DNA of 64,000 nucleotides from Achromobacter piechaudii NBRC 102461 (GTDB taxonomy: Bacteria > Pseudomonadota > Gammaproteobacteria > Burkholderiales > Burkholderiaceae_B): contig NZ_BCTK01000008.1 of NCBI RefSeq assembly GCF_001571245.1, forward strand, positions 296,195 through 360,194, written 5' to 3'. The position numbers and the translations under genes are program-made. Position 1 is the stretch's first letter, and each line of letters begins with the position of its first letter. Under the pieces are notes generated by a model. The model searched no databases, had not been told where the DNA came from, and saw only the letters and a program-made list of their open reading frames with translations. Shown one piece after another: positions 28,297 to 38,212 of this stretch.

Positions 28297-29157
28297 TCAC
28301 CCTTCGTAGCGCCGCCCCAGCTCCAGCAACGCCGGCGTCCCGATCACGTCATTCAGTCCGTCAAAATCCAGCATGCGGTCTTTCCACGGCGCGGTCGTGC
28401 CGTGCTCGCGCAGGCTGCCGTAATAGCCCTGCAAGGTATGCGCCACGGCGCGAGCCGTGCCCCCGGGAAAGATCACGATGCGAAAGCCCAGCGCCGTCAG
28501 CGCGTCGGCGCTTTGCACCGGCGTCTTGCCGCCTTCGACCATATTGGCCAGCAGCGGCACGCGCGCGGCGAAGCGTGCGCAGGCCACCTGCATCTGTTCG
28601 GGCGTGCGCAGCGCTTCGATGAACAACGCGTCCGCGCCCGCTTCCAGATAGGCTTCCGCGCGGTCCAGCGCCGCCTCCAGGCCTTCGACGGCCACCGCGT
28701 CGGTGCGCGCAAGGATCAACGTCGACGACGAGACGCGCGCGTCCACCGCCGCCCGCAGCTTCCCGCTCATCTCGGCGGCAGGCACTACCGTCTTGCCGTC
28801 CAGATGCCCGCAACGCTTGGGAAAGGTCTGGTCTTCCAACTGGATCATCGCCGCGCCCGCGCGTTCGAATCCGCGCACCGTGCGCTGCGTGTTCAAGGCG
28901 TTGCCAAAGCCCGTGTCGGCATCCACGATGACCGGCGTGGCGACGCGTTCGGTGATGCGGGCCAAGCTGTCCTCGACCTCCGAGTACGTGGTCAGGCCGA
29001 TGTCTGAGCGTCCCAGCCGCGTATAGGCAATCGACGCGCCCGACAGGTACAGCGCATCGAAGCCCGCCTGCTCGGCGATCAGCGCCGACAAGGGGTCGTA
29101 CACGCCCGGCGCCAGCACCGCGCCCGTGGACAGCCTGGTTTTGAGATCTTGCGTCAT
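28297..29157 (-). CDS. isocitrate lyase/PEP mutase family lyase
   Basis: A 286-residue TIM-barrel enzyme. Metal-binding aspartates lie in IVDADTGFG (79 and 81) and QLEDQ (near 109). The flexible catalytic loop is FPKRCGHL with Cys116, the hallmark of the C-C bond lyases (isocitrate, 2-methylisocitrate, 2,3-dimethylmalate) rather than of PEP mutase, which lacks the Cys. It would split a 2-hydroxy-dicarboxylate into a keto acid and a smaller acid. It is the last gene of the operon and overlaps the flavoprotein gene by ATGA. It is not in a prp (methylcitrate) context, so a different substrate is likely. Confidence 0.85.
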   Translation of the reverse strand: MTQDLKTRLSTGAVLAPGVYDPLSALIAEQAGFDALYLSGASIAYTRLGRSDIGLTTYSEVEDSLARITERVATPVIVDADTGFGNALNTQRTVRGFERAGAAMIQLEDQTFPKRCGHLDGKTVVPAAEMSGKLRAAVDARVSSSTLILARTDAVAVEGLEAALDRAEAYLEAGADALFIEALRTPEQMQVACARFAARVPLLANMVEGGKTPVQSADALTALGFRIVIFPGGTARAVAHTLQGYYGSLREHGTTAPWKDRMLDFDGLNDVIGTPALLELGRRYEG

Positions 29158-30560
29158 CAGAATTCCCTGGAAAGCGTCTGGCCCAGCGTGGCGGCGGCGG
29201 TCGCGGCGGCGATGTAGCCCCCGGCCACGGCACTGAGCAGCCCGTTGCCGGACAGATAGCCCGACACCTCGTTGCCCGACACGCCGCGCGCGGCCCCGCC
29301 GGCGGCCAACAGATTGGGCAGGGCCTGGCCATCACGGTCGAGCACGCGGCATTGCGCATCGATGTCCAGCCCGCCCTGCGTGTGAAACAGCGCGCCGGTC
29401 ACCTTGACGGCGTGATACGGCGCTTGCAGACCGCGTTCGAAACGACGGCCATGTATGTCGTCGGCGTCCGGGCTGACAGCTTGCAGCGTCTGGCGCAGGG
29501 TGTCCGCTGCGCAGCCGATCAGCGCCGCCAGTTCGGGCAGGCCCGCGCAGGTCTTGAGCGCATGGCCCTCCTCGGCCGCCACAAAATCGGGAAAGCCGCG
29601 CGCCAGCGCCAGGGTGCGGTCGTCGAACACATTCCACGCCACGCCGCCCGGCTGCGCCAGCACGTGCACCGCCGCTTCCGAGTACCCGTGCGTCTCGTCA
29701 TGAAAGCGCAGGCCATCGGCGTTGATCTGCACGCCGCCATCCATCATGACCGCCCAGGAGATCAGCGCGCCCTGCGGGGTAGCCCAGGAACCGTGCCCCT
29801 GGTAGCCGCCCAGATCGGCCAGACGCGCGCCCAGCTGCATGCCCCACCCGATGGCGCTGCCATCGTTGCCGACGTGGCCGCCGTACACGGCGTCGCGCAT
29901 TGCCGGCAAATGTTCGGCCACCATGGCGGCGTTGCCGCCAAAGCCATTGCACGCCAGGATCAGCACGTCGCAGCCGATCACTTCGACCGAACCGTCGGGG
30001 CGTTCGCAGCCCACGGCGGTGATGCGTCCGTCTTCGCCCACCCATAATTCGCGGGCCAGCGCGCGCGTCAACAACATCGCACCCGCGCTCGTCGCGGCGC
30101 GTTCCAGCGCGGCCACCAGCGCCTGGCCCGTGCGTTCGGGCAAGGCATGCATGCGGCGCGCGTGATGGCCGGGGTAGAGAAAGCCGTCCAGCACCTCGAA
30201 GGCCAGGCCGTGGCGCGCCAACAGATCCATCGCCGGCGCTGCCGCGCCCGTGTACGCCGCCACCAGATGGGGCGCCGCCGTGCCGTGGGCCTTGGCCTGG
30301 ATGTCGGCGGCAAAGCGCGCCGCGTCATCGTCGATGCCGGCCGTGCGCTGCACGGCCGAGCCCGCCGCCGGGATGAACCCGGAGGACAGCGCCGTCGAGC
30401 CGCTGGGCGTGGCGTCGCGTTCGATCAATACGGTGTCGATACCGGCGCTGGCCAGCCGCAGCGCGGCGGTCAACCCACACGCGCCCGCGCCGATGATCAG
30501 CACCGGCACGTGCATGGCGTCGGCGTCCGGCGCGCCGTGCTTGATGAGCGGCGCGCTCAC
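29157..30560 (-). CDS. FAD-dependent oxidoreductase, fumarate reductase/tricarballylate dehydrogenase-like
   Basis: A 467-residue FAD_binding_2 flavoprotein. The dinucleotide fold reads VLIIGAGACGLTAALRLASAG (GAGACG at 24-29) followed by LIERD. A central substrate-capping region follows. The C-terminal FAD contact is GGAARGVSGNEVSGYLSGNG. Relatives reduce or oxidise fumarate- or steroid-type C=C bonds. The start is GTG, whose GTGA overlaps the stop of the isochorismatase-like gene; longer in-frame sequence upstream is only the shadow of that gene. In this operon it could make or remove the double bond used by the hydratase, which is inference. Confidence 0.85.
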   Translation of the reverse strand: MSAPLIKHGAPDADAMHVPVLIIGAGACGLTAALRLASAGIDTVLIERDATPSGSTALSSGFIPAAGSAVQRTAGIDDDAARFAADIQAKAHGTAAPHLVAAYTGAAAPAMDLLARHGLAFEVLDGFLYPGHHARRMHALPERTGQALVAALERAATSAGAMLLTRALARELWVGEDGRITAVGCERPDGSVEVIGCDVLILACNGFGGNAAMVAEHLPAMRDAVYGGHVGNDGSAIGWGMQLGARLADLGGYQGHGSWATPQGALISWAVMMDGGVQINADGLRFHDETHGYSEAAVHVLAQPGGVAWNVFDDRTLALARGFPDFVAAEEGHALKTCAGLPELAALIGCAADTLRQTLQAVSPDADDIHGRRFERGLQAPYHAVKVTGALFHTQGGLDIDAQCRVLDRDGQALPNLLAAGGAARGVSGNEVSGYLSGNGLLSAVAGGYIAAATAAATLGQTLSREF

Positions 30561-31165
30561 GGCGCCAGCCTGCCCAGGAAGTCCTGGCAGCTGATGACGT
30601 CCGCCACCGTGCGCAGGTCGGCCAGCGCGGCCTCGTGCATGGCCGGCGTGGGCGCGGCGCAGCCGTCGGCCAGCACCGTCACGTGATAGTCGCGCATGTG
30701 CGCGTCGCGCGCCGTGCTGGCCACGCCGCCGTTGGTGACGATGCCGGCGATCACCACGCTGGACACACCCGCGCGGCGCAACACCCAATCAAGCTGCGTG
30801 TTGAAGAACGCGGAATACGCCACCTTCCACACCGACACGTCCACCAGTCCGTCCAGCTCGGCCACATTGGCCTGGCCCGGCGAACCTGCGGCGAAATCGC
30901 CCTTGCGCAGAAACGGACGCAGCTGCTTCAGATGCGGCGAGATCATCGGTTCGCCATGCGCGTCGGGCCATAGCGTGAACAGGCTGGCCGCCACGAAGCC
31001 GCCGTGCGACTTGAGCGCGCGCGCCACCGGCGCCACGCGGGCCGGCAAGGCGCGGGCCTCGCGGCTGACCGCGGCGCCCCGGTCATAGGCGCCGCCGGGC
31101 GACAGGAAATCGTTTTGCAGATCAATGACAAGCAAGGCCGTCGTGCGCGGGTCCAGGGGTTGCAT
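30557..31165 (-). CDS. isochorismatase-fold hydrolase lacking the catalytic Cys
   Basis: A 202-residue protein of the isochorismatase/cysteine hydrolase superfamily. Asp15 (VIDLQNDF) and Lys114 (VWKVAYSAF) of the usual catalytic triad are present. The third residue, normally the nucleophilic Cys of a TN.CV.ST motif, is Gly147 in GIVTNGGVASTARDA; I confirmed the GGC codon on the minus strand. Members with Gly at this place, such as PhzD and EntB, hydrolyse vinyl ethers without a covalent Cys. A simple amidase role is thus doubtful. It lies 9 bases after hyuA and overlaps the flavoprotein gene. Confidence 0.85.
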   Translation of the reverse strand: MQPLDPRTTALLVIDLQNDFLSPGGAYDRGAAVSREARALPARVAPVARALKSHGGFVAASLFTLWPDAHGEPMISPHLKQLRPFLRKGDFAAGSPGQANVAELDGLVDVSVWKVAYSAFFNTQLDWVLRRAGVSSVVIAGIVTNGGVASTARDAHMRDYHVTVLADGCAAPTPAMHEAALADLRTVADVISCQDFLGRLAP

Positions 31166-31174
31166 GGTGGTCTC

Positions 31175-33268
31175 CTAGGCGTCCTGCCGGCTGATCAACA
31201 GATTGCCCAGCGTGTCGACGCGGCCGGCAAAGCCGGGCTCGATCCAGATGGTGGTGTCGGGCTGTTCAAGAATGGCGGGGCCCGCGACTTCGGCCCCCAC
31301 GGGCAGGTCCAGCCGCGCAAAGCGCACAGCTTCGCGCCATTGCCCCGCATGGAACACCTGCTGCGTGCCCAGCGCGGCCGGCATGTCGCGCGAGGTGGGC
31401 GCCAGCAGCGACAGGTCGAACTTCGGCCGCTGGCCGATACGCGCATAGCGCAGGTTCAGGATGCGCACGGCAATCCCCGACAGGCTGCGGCCGAACGCCG
31501 CGCAATAGGCGCGTTCGAACGCGGCGGCGATGCCCGGGCGCGTCAGCGCGTCGCGCGCGACTTCCACGCGCACCGTATGGCTCTGGCCCACGTACAGCAT
31601 GTCCAGCTCGATGCTTTCGCGGATTCCCTCGAAGGCCACGCCCGCCGAGTCCAGGCGCTCCTGGCAGGCCGCCGCCAGGCCGTCGATGCGCGCCAGCAGA
31701 TCCTCGGTATCCAGGCCGTCCAGCGGCGTATTCAGCGTCTGCACGCCGTCGTGGCGCATGTCGGCCATGACGCAGCCCAGCGCCGACGTCACGCCCGGGT
31801 AACGCGGCACGATGCCGTGCGCCGCATCCACTTCGTTCATCATGGCGCACACGTGCAGCGCGCCGCCGCCGCCGAACGGCATGTAGGCGAACTTGCGCGG
31901 ATCGTGTCCGCGTTCGATGGAGACGACACGGATCGCGCCCGCCATCTTGGCGTTGGCCACGGTCAGGATCGCCTCGGCCGCCGCGTGTACGTCCAGGCCG
32001 AGCGGCTTGGCGACGTGTTCGTCGATGGCCGCGCGCGCCAGCGCCACGTCCATGCTGGCCAGCAGGCCGCCGCCCAACGGACGGTCGGCGGCGATGCGGC
32101 CCAGCAGCACATTGGCGTCCGTGACTGTGGGGCGGCTGTTGCCGCGTCCGTAGCAGGCGGGGCCGGGGATGCTGCCGGCGGACTCGGGGCCCACCTGCAA
32201 CAGGCCGCCCGCGTCCACGCTGGCGATCGAGCCGCCGCCCGCGCCGATGGTTTCGATCTGGATCATCGGCGCGCGCACCACCATGCCGAAGTCGATCACG
32301 GTCTGCGCCGATAGCGAAGCTTCGCCGCCCGCCACCAGCGACACGTCGAACGAGGTGCCGCCCATGTCACCCGTGACGACGTTGGGAAAGCCCGATGCGC
32401 GCGCAATCGCGGCGCAAGCGATCACGCCCGCTGCGGGCCCCGACAGCGCGGTGCGCACCGGCACGTCGCACGCCGTCTGGCGCGACATCACGCCGCCGTT
32501 GCTCTGCACTACCAGCAGTTCGCCGTCAAAGCCATGTTCGCGCAGGTCGGTATCCAGCCGCGTCAGGTAGCTGCCCACCACCGGTTGCAGCGCGGCGTTC
32601 AGCACCGCCGTCGAGCAGCGTTCGAATTCGCGGATCTCGGGCAGCACTTCGGTCGCCGCCGTGACGTTGCCGTTGGGCCAGAGGGCGCGCACGCGCGCCG
32701 CCGCCTGCGCCTCATTGACCGGGTTGGCGTAAGCGTTGACGAAGAACACGCAGACCGCCTCGCAGCCGCGCTCAAGCAGCTCGCGAGCGGCCGCTTCGAC
32801 TTCGTCCAGGTTCACGGGCGTGTGCACGGCGCCATCGGCCAGCACGCGTTCGCTGACCTCCAGGCGCAGGTCGCGCGGCACGATGGGCTCGTAGTGGCCG
32901 CGCAGGCCCCAGGTCTGCGGCCGGTCGCGCCGCCGCATCTCCAGCACATCGCGAAAGCCCGCCGTGGTGATGATGCCGGTGCGCGCCACCTTGCGCTCCA
33001 GCAAGGCGTTGGTGCCCACGGTCGTGCCGTGCACGATGGTGGCAATGGCGTCCGCGCCATCGGCCACGCGCGCGATGCCGTTCATGAAGCCGCGCGCCTC
33101 TTCGCCGCGCGTCGAGGGCACCTTGACCACGCGCGCCGTCCCGCCCGCTTCGTCCAGCACGAAGAGGTCGGTGAATGTGCCGCCCACGTCCACGCCTACG
33201 ACCAGCCCCGCCTTACCGTCGCGCGCGGGCTTGTCCGCCTGGGTCTTGTCCCGTTGTGCCGCGTTCAT
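31175..33268 (-). CDS. hyuA: hydantoinase/oxoprolinase subunit A (HyuA-like)
   Basis: A 697-residue ATP-binding subunit of the hydantoinase/5-oxoprolinase/acetone-carboxylase group. The N-terminal actin-like fold shows VVGVDVGGTFTDLFV (GGTFTD at 29-34) and VHGTTVGTNALLERK. The second half contains VTGDMGGTSFDVSLVAGGE, a phosphate-binding loop. With HyuB it forms an ATP-driven enzyme that opens cyclic amides (5-oxoproline, N-methylhydantoin, caprolactam) or carboxylates ketones. No third small subunit as in acetone carboxylase is nearby, which favours the hydrolase type. ATGA overlap with hyuB. Confidence 0.85.
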   Translation of the reverse strand: MNAAQRDKTQADKPARDGKAGLVVGVDVGGTFTDLFVLDEAGGTARVVKVPSTRGEEARGFMNGIARVADGADAIATIVHGTTVGTNALLERKVARTGIITTAGFRDVLEMRRRDRPQTWGLRGHYEPIVPRDLRLEVSERVLADGAVHTPVNLDEVEAAARELLERGCEAVCVFFVNAYANPVNEAQAAARVRALWPNGNVTAATEVLPEIREFERCSTAVLNAALQPVVGSYLTRLDTDLREHGFDGELLVVQSNGGVMSRQTACDVPVRTALSGPAAGVIACAAIARASGFPNVVTGDMGGTSFDVSLVAGGEASLSAQTVIDFGMVVRAPMIQIETIGAGGGSIASVDAGGLLQVGPESAGSIPGPACYGRGNSRPTVTDANVLLGRIAADRPLGGGLLASMDVALARAAIDEHVAKPLGLDVHAAAEAILTVANAKMAGAIRVVSIERGHDPRKFAYMPFGGGGALHVCAMMNEVDAAHGIVPRYPGVTSALGCVMADMRHDGVQTLNTPLDGLDTEDLLARIDGLAAACQERLDSAGVAFEGIRESIELDMLYVGQSHTVRVEVARDALTRPGIAAAFERAYCAAFGRSLSGIAVRILNLRYARIGQRPKFDLSLLAPTSRDMPAALGTQQVFHAGQWREAVRFARLDLPVGAEVAGPAILEQPDTTIWIEPGFAGRVDTLGNLLISRQDA

Positions 33269-34953
33269 GCCAACTGCTCCTTCGTGTTGTTGCCCGCCAC
33301 GCCGGCCGCGCCGACATAGCCCATCTTGCGATCATGTTCGCGCGCGGCCGGATCGCGGCTGGCGGCGTCGCCATAGCCGCCTCCGCCCGGCGTCTCCAGC
33401 CGCACGCGGTCACCGCGTTGCAGCGCAATGCCCAGCATCTTCGAGCTCATTGGCGGCGTGCGCCATTGCCCGTCCTGCTGATAGCGAAAAACGTTCAGCG
33501 CCGCCTCGCCGCCGCCCGCGATGCCCTTGGGCGCGCTGCGGCCGCGCTCGCCGAAGATGAAGGCTTCGGCGCTGTCTTCCAGCAATTCGATTTCATAGAT
33601 GGCGCCGAGGCCGCCGCGATGCGCGCCGTCTCCCGCCGAATCCGGCCGCAGCGCCCACTGCGTGAAACGCACGGGATACGCGGCCTCCAGGATTTCCAGC
33701 GGCGGAATCGTGGCGGTGGAGATCGGCGCGTTGCCGTGGCTCAGGCCATCGCCGTCGGCATGCCCGCCGTGGCCGCCGCCAAAAAAGCTGAACATCACCC
33801 AGCGCTGGCCCCGGCGCGCCGCGTCGCTGCGATAGCCCGCGATGGACAGCGCGTTGATGGTGCCGTAGGCCTGCGCCATGGCGCGCTCGGGCGCGGCTTT
33901 CGCCATCGCGCAGAAGATCACGTCGATCATGCGCAATATGGTTTCCGTATAGCCGCCCACGGGGCGCGGACGGTCGGCCGAGATGACCAGGCCATCCGGC
34001 AGCACCACGTCCACCGCGTCCAGCACGCCAGCGTTGGCCGGCACGTCGGGGAACAGGTGCTTGAGCGCCACGTAGCAGGCCGCAATTGCGGTGGCGCGCG
34101 AGATATTGACCGGGCCAGCGCAAGCGGGCGAGGTGCCGTTGAAGTCCAGCGTCAGCCGGTCGCCCTGGATACTCAGCTTGAGCGCGATGCGCAGCGCCAC
34201 GTCGCGCACGCCATCGTTGTCGAGCATGTCCTCGAACGAATAATCCCCGTCCGGCAGGCGCGCGATGTGATCGCGCATCAGGCGCCGCGCGCGCTCGCGC
34301 AAGGTGCCCAGGGATTCCAGCACGGTGGCGTCGCCGTACTCGTCCAGCAGCCCGTCCAGACGGCCCGCGCCCAGTTCCAGCGCGGCCAACTGGCCGTTCA
34401 GATCGCCCCACAGGCTGTCCGGCAAGCGCGTGTTGGCCTTCAGGATGGCCAGCACGTCCAGGTCCAGCACGCCGGCCCGCACGATGCGCACGGGCGGAAT
34501 CTGCACGGCCTCCTGCCAGCATTCGGTGGCAGCGGGGTTGTAGTTGCCGGGCACCGCGCCGCCCACGTCGTGCCAATGCGCGGCCGAGGCCAGGAAGCAG
34601 AACAGCCGGCCATCGCGGAACACCGGTCGCACCAGCTTGAAGTCGTTCGCGTGCGTGCCGCCTTCGTAGGGGTCGTTGAAGAGCCAGACGTCGCCGTCCA
34701 CCATGCCGCCGCGCTCGGCCGCCGCCTTGGCCGCGGCCTTGACCGCGAAGGCCATCGCGCCCACGAAGACGGGCAGACCGGACTTGCCCTGGATCAGCGT
34801 GGCGCCGGTGGCCGCGTCGTACATGCCGTGGCAGGCGTCGTGGGCCTCGGCAATGATGGGGTTGAACGCGCTGCGGTACAGCGTCGCGTCCATCTCATCG
34901 GCAATCTGTTCCAGACGGCCCTTCAGGACCGCCAGGGTGACGGGATCAAGCAT
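33265..34953 (-). CDS. hyuB: hydantoinase/oxoprolinase subunit B (HyuB-like)
   Basis: A 562-residue partner of HyuA. It begins MLDPVTLAVLKGRLEQIADEM and has the typical NPIIAEAHDACHGMYDA and LFNDPYEGGTHANDFKLVRPVF blocks. A Gly-rich C-terminus (LETPGGGGYGDAASRDP) is normal for the family. Length fits HyuB/CapB-type subunits (about 560-590). It lies 10 bases after the LeuD-like gene and overlaps hyuA by four bases. The exact substrate of HyuAB pairs cannot be read from sequence. Confidence 0.85.
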   Translation of the reverse strand: MLDPVTLAVLKGRLEQIADEMDATLYRSAFNPIIAEAHDACHGMYDAATGATLIQGKSGLPVFVGAMAFAVKAAAKAAAERGGMVDGDVWLFNDPYEGGTHANDFKLVRPVFRDGRLFCFLASAAHWHDVGGAVPGNYNPAATECWQEAVQIPPVRIVRAGVLDLDVLAILKANTRLPDSLWGDLNGQLAALELGAGRLDGLLDEYGDATVLESLGTLRERARRLMRDHIARLPDGDYSFEDMLDNDGVRDVALRIALKLSIQGDRLTLDFNGTSPACAGPVNISRATAIAACYVALKHLFPDVPANAGVLDAVDVVLPDGLVISADRPRPVGGYTETILRMIDVIFCAMAKAAPERAMAQAYGTINALSIAGYRSDAARRGQRWVMFSFFGGGHGGHADGDGLSHGNAPISTATIPPLEILEAAYPVRFTQWALRPDSAGDGAHRGGLGAIYEIELLEDSAEAFIFGERGRSAPKGIAGGGEAALNVFRYQQDGQWRTPPMSSKMLGIALQRGDRVRLETPGGGGYGDAASRDPAAREHDRKMGYVGAAGVAGNNTKEQLA

Positions 34954-34963
34954 CGTGTTCTTC

Positions 34964-35467
34964 CTAGGAGGTTTGACGCTGTTTCAGCAGATTCAGCAGT
35001 CCGCCGGCCCGCACCATGTCCATCAGGAAGGCGGGTACGGGTTCGCAGAGCAATTCGAAAGGGGCCGCGCCAGCCGCGCGGCCGATCCGCCCGGCCGCGG
35101 GGTCCAGCGTGATGCGTTCGGCTTCGGCCAGCGCGTCCGATTGTGGGCAGGTCAGCAGCAACAGGCCCACGTTGAAGGCGTTGCGAAAGTACAGGCCGTT
35201 GAACGAAGGCGCGATCACGGCGGCCACGCCCAGGCGCACCAGGGCGGCGGCGGCCTGCTCGCGCGATGAGCCGATGCCGAAGTTCGGCCCGGCCACCAGC
35301 ACGTCGCCCGGCTGCACCTGGCCGGCAAATTCCGGCCGCACGCGTTGCAGGCAGTGGCGCGCAATCTCGTCGATGCCGAACTTCATGTATGCGCCCGGCG
35401 CGAGCGCATCGGTGTCGATGTCGGCCCCCACGCGCCAGACGCGGTGGGTGGCGGTGTGGTCCGTCAT
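34964..35467 (-). CDS. LeuD-like small subunit of an aconitase-family hydratase
   Basis: A 167-residue swivel-domain protein. It begins with VWRVGADIDTDALAPGAYM, as in short LeuD and DmdB-type subunits, and carries the substrate-binding loop GPNFGIGSSREQAAAAL (Ser-Ser-Arg). Bacterial LeuD of leucine synthesis is about 200 residues; this length is that of the isopropylmalate/homoaconitate/dimethylmaleate group. The start overlaps the stop of the large-subunit gene (ATGA). No leuB or leuA accompanies it, so leucine synthesis is unlikely. Confidence 0.88.
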   Translation of the reverse strand: MTDHTATHRVWRVGADIDTDALAPGAYMKFGIDEIARHCLQRVRPEFAGQVQPGDVLVAGPNFGIGSSREQAAAALVRLGVAAVIAPSFNGLYFRNAFNVGLLLLTCPQSDALAEAERITLDPAAGRIGRAAGAAPFELLCEPVPAFLMDMVRAGGLLNLLKQRQTS

Positions 35468-36747
35468 GCCATGAACTCCCGGGGGTCGGCGATGCGCCCC
35501 GCCACGGCCGAGGCCGCCACGGTGTAGGGCGAAGCCAGATAGACCTGCGCCGTCTCGGAGCCCATGCGGCCCTTGAAGTTGCGCGCGGTGGTCGAGATGA
35601 CGCTGGCGCCGTCGGGAATGGAACCGCCATAGCCGGCGCACGCGCCGCAGGACGTCGCCAGCACCTCGGCGCCCGCCTCGCGCAGCGCCTGCATCACGCC
35701 TTCCTGCTCGGCTTGCTGCTGGTCCTGGCGGCTGGCCGGCGCCACCATCAGGCGCATGCCGGCGGCAAGGCGGCGGCCGCGCAGCACGCTGGCGGCGGCG
35801 CGCAGGTCATCGAGCTTGGCGCCCGTGCACGCGCCGATATATGCCACTTGCAAGGGCACGTCGGCGTACTGGTCCACGGCGCGCGAGTTGGCCGGACTAT
35901 GGGGCGCGGCCACCTGCGGAGCCAGCGCCGCCGCGTCAAAGTCGTGCCATTCGGCCTGGGCGCCGGCATCGCTCTGCCAGCGGGCCAGATCCAGTTCCTG
36001 CGTGACGCCGGCCTCGCGCAGATACTCGGCCGTTGTGTCATCGGGCGCGATCAGGCCCACCTGCGAGCCCAGTTCGGCGCTCATGTTCGACAGCGTCATG
36101 CGTTCCTGCATGGACAACGCGCTGACGGCCTCGCCGCAGAATTGCACCGCCTGATAGCGCCCGCCATTCATGCCATGGCGGCCGATCATGTGCAGCATCA
36201 TGTCCTTGGCGGTCACGCCCGCGCTCAAGCGGCCGTTCCACCGCATCATCAGCGTGGCGGGCACCTTCACCCAGATCTGGCCCGTGACCGCCACGCCCAG
36301 CATCTCGGTGCTGCCGATTCCGAACATATACGCGCCGAACGCGCCGCCCGTGGGCGAATGCGAATCGCCGCCCACGCAGAACATGCCCGGGCGGATATGG
36401 CCGTGCTGCGGCACGACCACGTGGCAGATACCGACCGAGTCGTACACGTTGGGCAGTTGCTGCTGGGCCGCCCAATCGCGCGCGATGCGCACGATGCGGC
36501 GCGATTCGTCGTCGGATTCCGGCACATAGTGGTCGATGACCAGCACGATCCGCGACGGGTCCCAGAGCGTTGCGCCCAGCTCTTGCAGCATGGGTTGCAG
36601 ACGCCGGGGGCCGCTGGAATCGTGGAACATGGCCAGGTCCACCGTACAGGTGACGATTTCCCCTTCGTCGACAAAGGCCCGGCCACAGGCGGCGGCGATC
36701 AGCTTCTGGGCCAGGGTCTGCGGGCGAGGCGTTTGAGCATCAGGCAT
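35464..36747 (-). CDS. LeuC-like large subunit of an aconitase-family hydratase
   Basis: A 427-residue [4Fe-4S] hydro-lyase subunit. The cluster ligands are Cys307 in YIGACTGAKLDDL and Cys367 plus Cys370 in TSCGACAGYGG. VGGDSHSPTGGAFGAYMFGIGSTEM is the conserved aconitase His/Ser block. It pairs with the adjacent LeuD-like subunit to hydrate or dehydrate a dicarboxylic or tricarboxylic acid. The start MPDAQTPRP, two bases after the ATPase gene's stop, fits the gene order. An upstream in-frame extension overlaps the ATPase gene and is rejected. Confidence 0.88.
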   Translation of the reverse strand: MPDAQTPRPQTLAQKLIAAACGRAFVDEGEIVTCTVDLAMFHDSSGPRRLQPMLQELGATLWDPSRIVLVIDHYVPESDDESRRIVRIARDWAAQQQLPNVYDSVGICHVVVPQHGHIRPGMFCVGGDSHSPTGGAFGAYMFGIGSTEMLGVAVTGQIWVKVPATLMMRWNGRLSAGVTAKDMMLHMIGRHGMNGGRYQAVQFCGEAVSALSMQERMTLSNMSAELGSQVGLIAPDDTTAEYLREAGVTQELDLARWQSDAGAQAEWHDFDAAALAPQVAAPHSPANSRAVDQYADVPLQVAYIGACTGAKLDDLRAAASVLRGRRLAAGMRLMVAPASRQDQQQAEQEGVMQALREAGAEVLATSCGACAGYGGSIPDGASVISTTARNFKGRMGSETAQVYLASPYTVAASAVAGRIADPREFMA

Positions 36748-36749
36748 CG

Positions 36750-37456
<707 letters not shown>

Positions 37457-37460
<4 letters not shown>

Positions 37461-38212
37461 GCCGGCGCTCCTTGCGCGGCCAGGCGCGCCGCCGCGCCAT
37501 GTCCCAAATAGGCTTCCACCACCGTCGGGTCGCGCGTGACTTCGCCCGGCGTGCCCGCCGCGATCAGGCGGCCTTGCGCCAGCACCCATACGTGTTCGGC
37601 CAGACTCATCACCGCGCGCATGACGTGTTCGATCATCAGGACGGTCACGCCGTCGTCCACCAGCTTCTTCACGACCGGAATCATCTCGTCGATCTCACTT
37701 GGGTTCAGGCCCGCCAGCACCTCGTCCAGCAGCAAGAGGCGCGGACGCGTGGCCAGCGCGCGCGCCAGTTCCAGGCGCTTGCGTCCCGCCACGGTCAGAT
37801 CGGCGGCCGGACGGTCCAGCGCCGCGTGCAGGTTGACGCGCGCGGCGACGGCTTCGGCCTCGGCCAGCGCGGCGCGCCGGTCACGCAAGCGCAGATGCGC
37901 CCCCACGGCGATGTTCTGCCGCACCGTCTGCGCGCCGAAAGGCTGCACGATCTGGAAGGTGCGGGTCAGGCCCAGCCGCGCGGATTCGTGCGGCGCGCGG
38001 CCGGTGATGTCGTGCCCATCAAAGTGCACCGAACCGGCGCCGGGTTTCAAAAAGCCGGACAGCAAGGCGAACAGCGTGGTCTTGCCCGCGCCGTTCGGTC
38101 CCACCAGCGCGGTGAGCGAGCCGCGCGGCACGGCCAGGTTCACGTCCTGGACCGCCTTGAGTCCACCGAACGAAATCGACAGGTTGCGAGCTTGCAGCAG
38201 GATCTCAGACAC
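37457..38212 (-). CDS. branched-chain-type ABC transporter ATPase (LivG-like)
   Basis: A 251-residue ATPase with Walker A GPNGAGKTT (38-46), a signature region reading LTVAGRKRLELARALA (a degenerate LSGG) and Walker B LLLLDEVLAGLNPSEID. The C-terminal MIEHVMRAVMSLAEHVWVLAQGRLIAAGTP is typical of LivG. It starts with GTG and overlaps livM by 8 bases. It forms a pair with the LivF-like ATPase. Confidence 0.93.

Noticed and set aside
28297..29157. Lyase considered as prpB of the methylcitrate cycle
   Set aside because: No prpC, prpD or acnD neighbours and a different operon context; family-level similarity only.
34964..36747. LeuCD-like genes considered as the leucine-biosynthesis isomerase
   Set aside because: No leuA or leuB is nearby, the small subunit is short, and the genes sit inside a catabolic operon.
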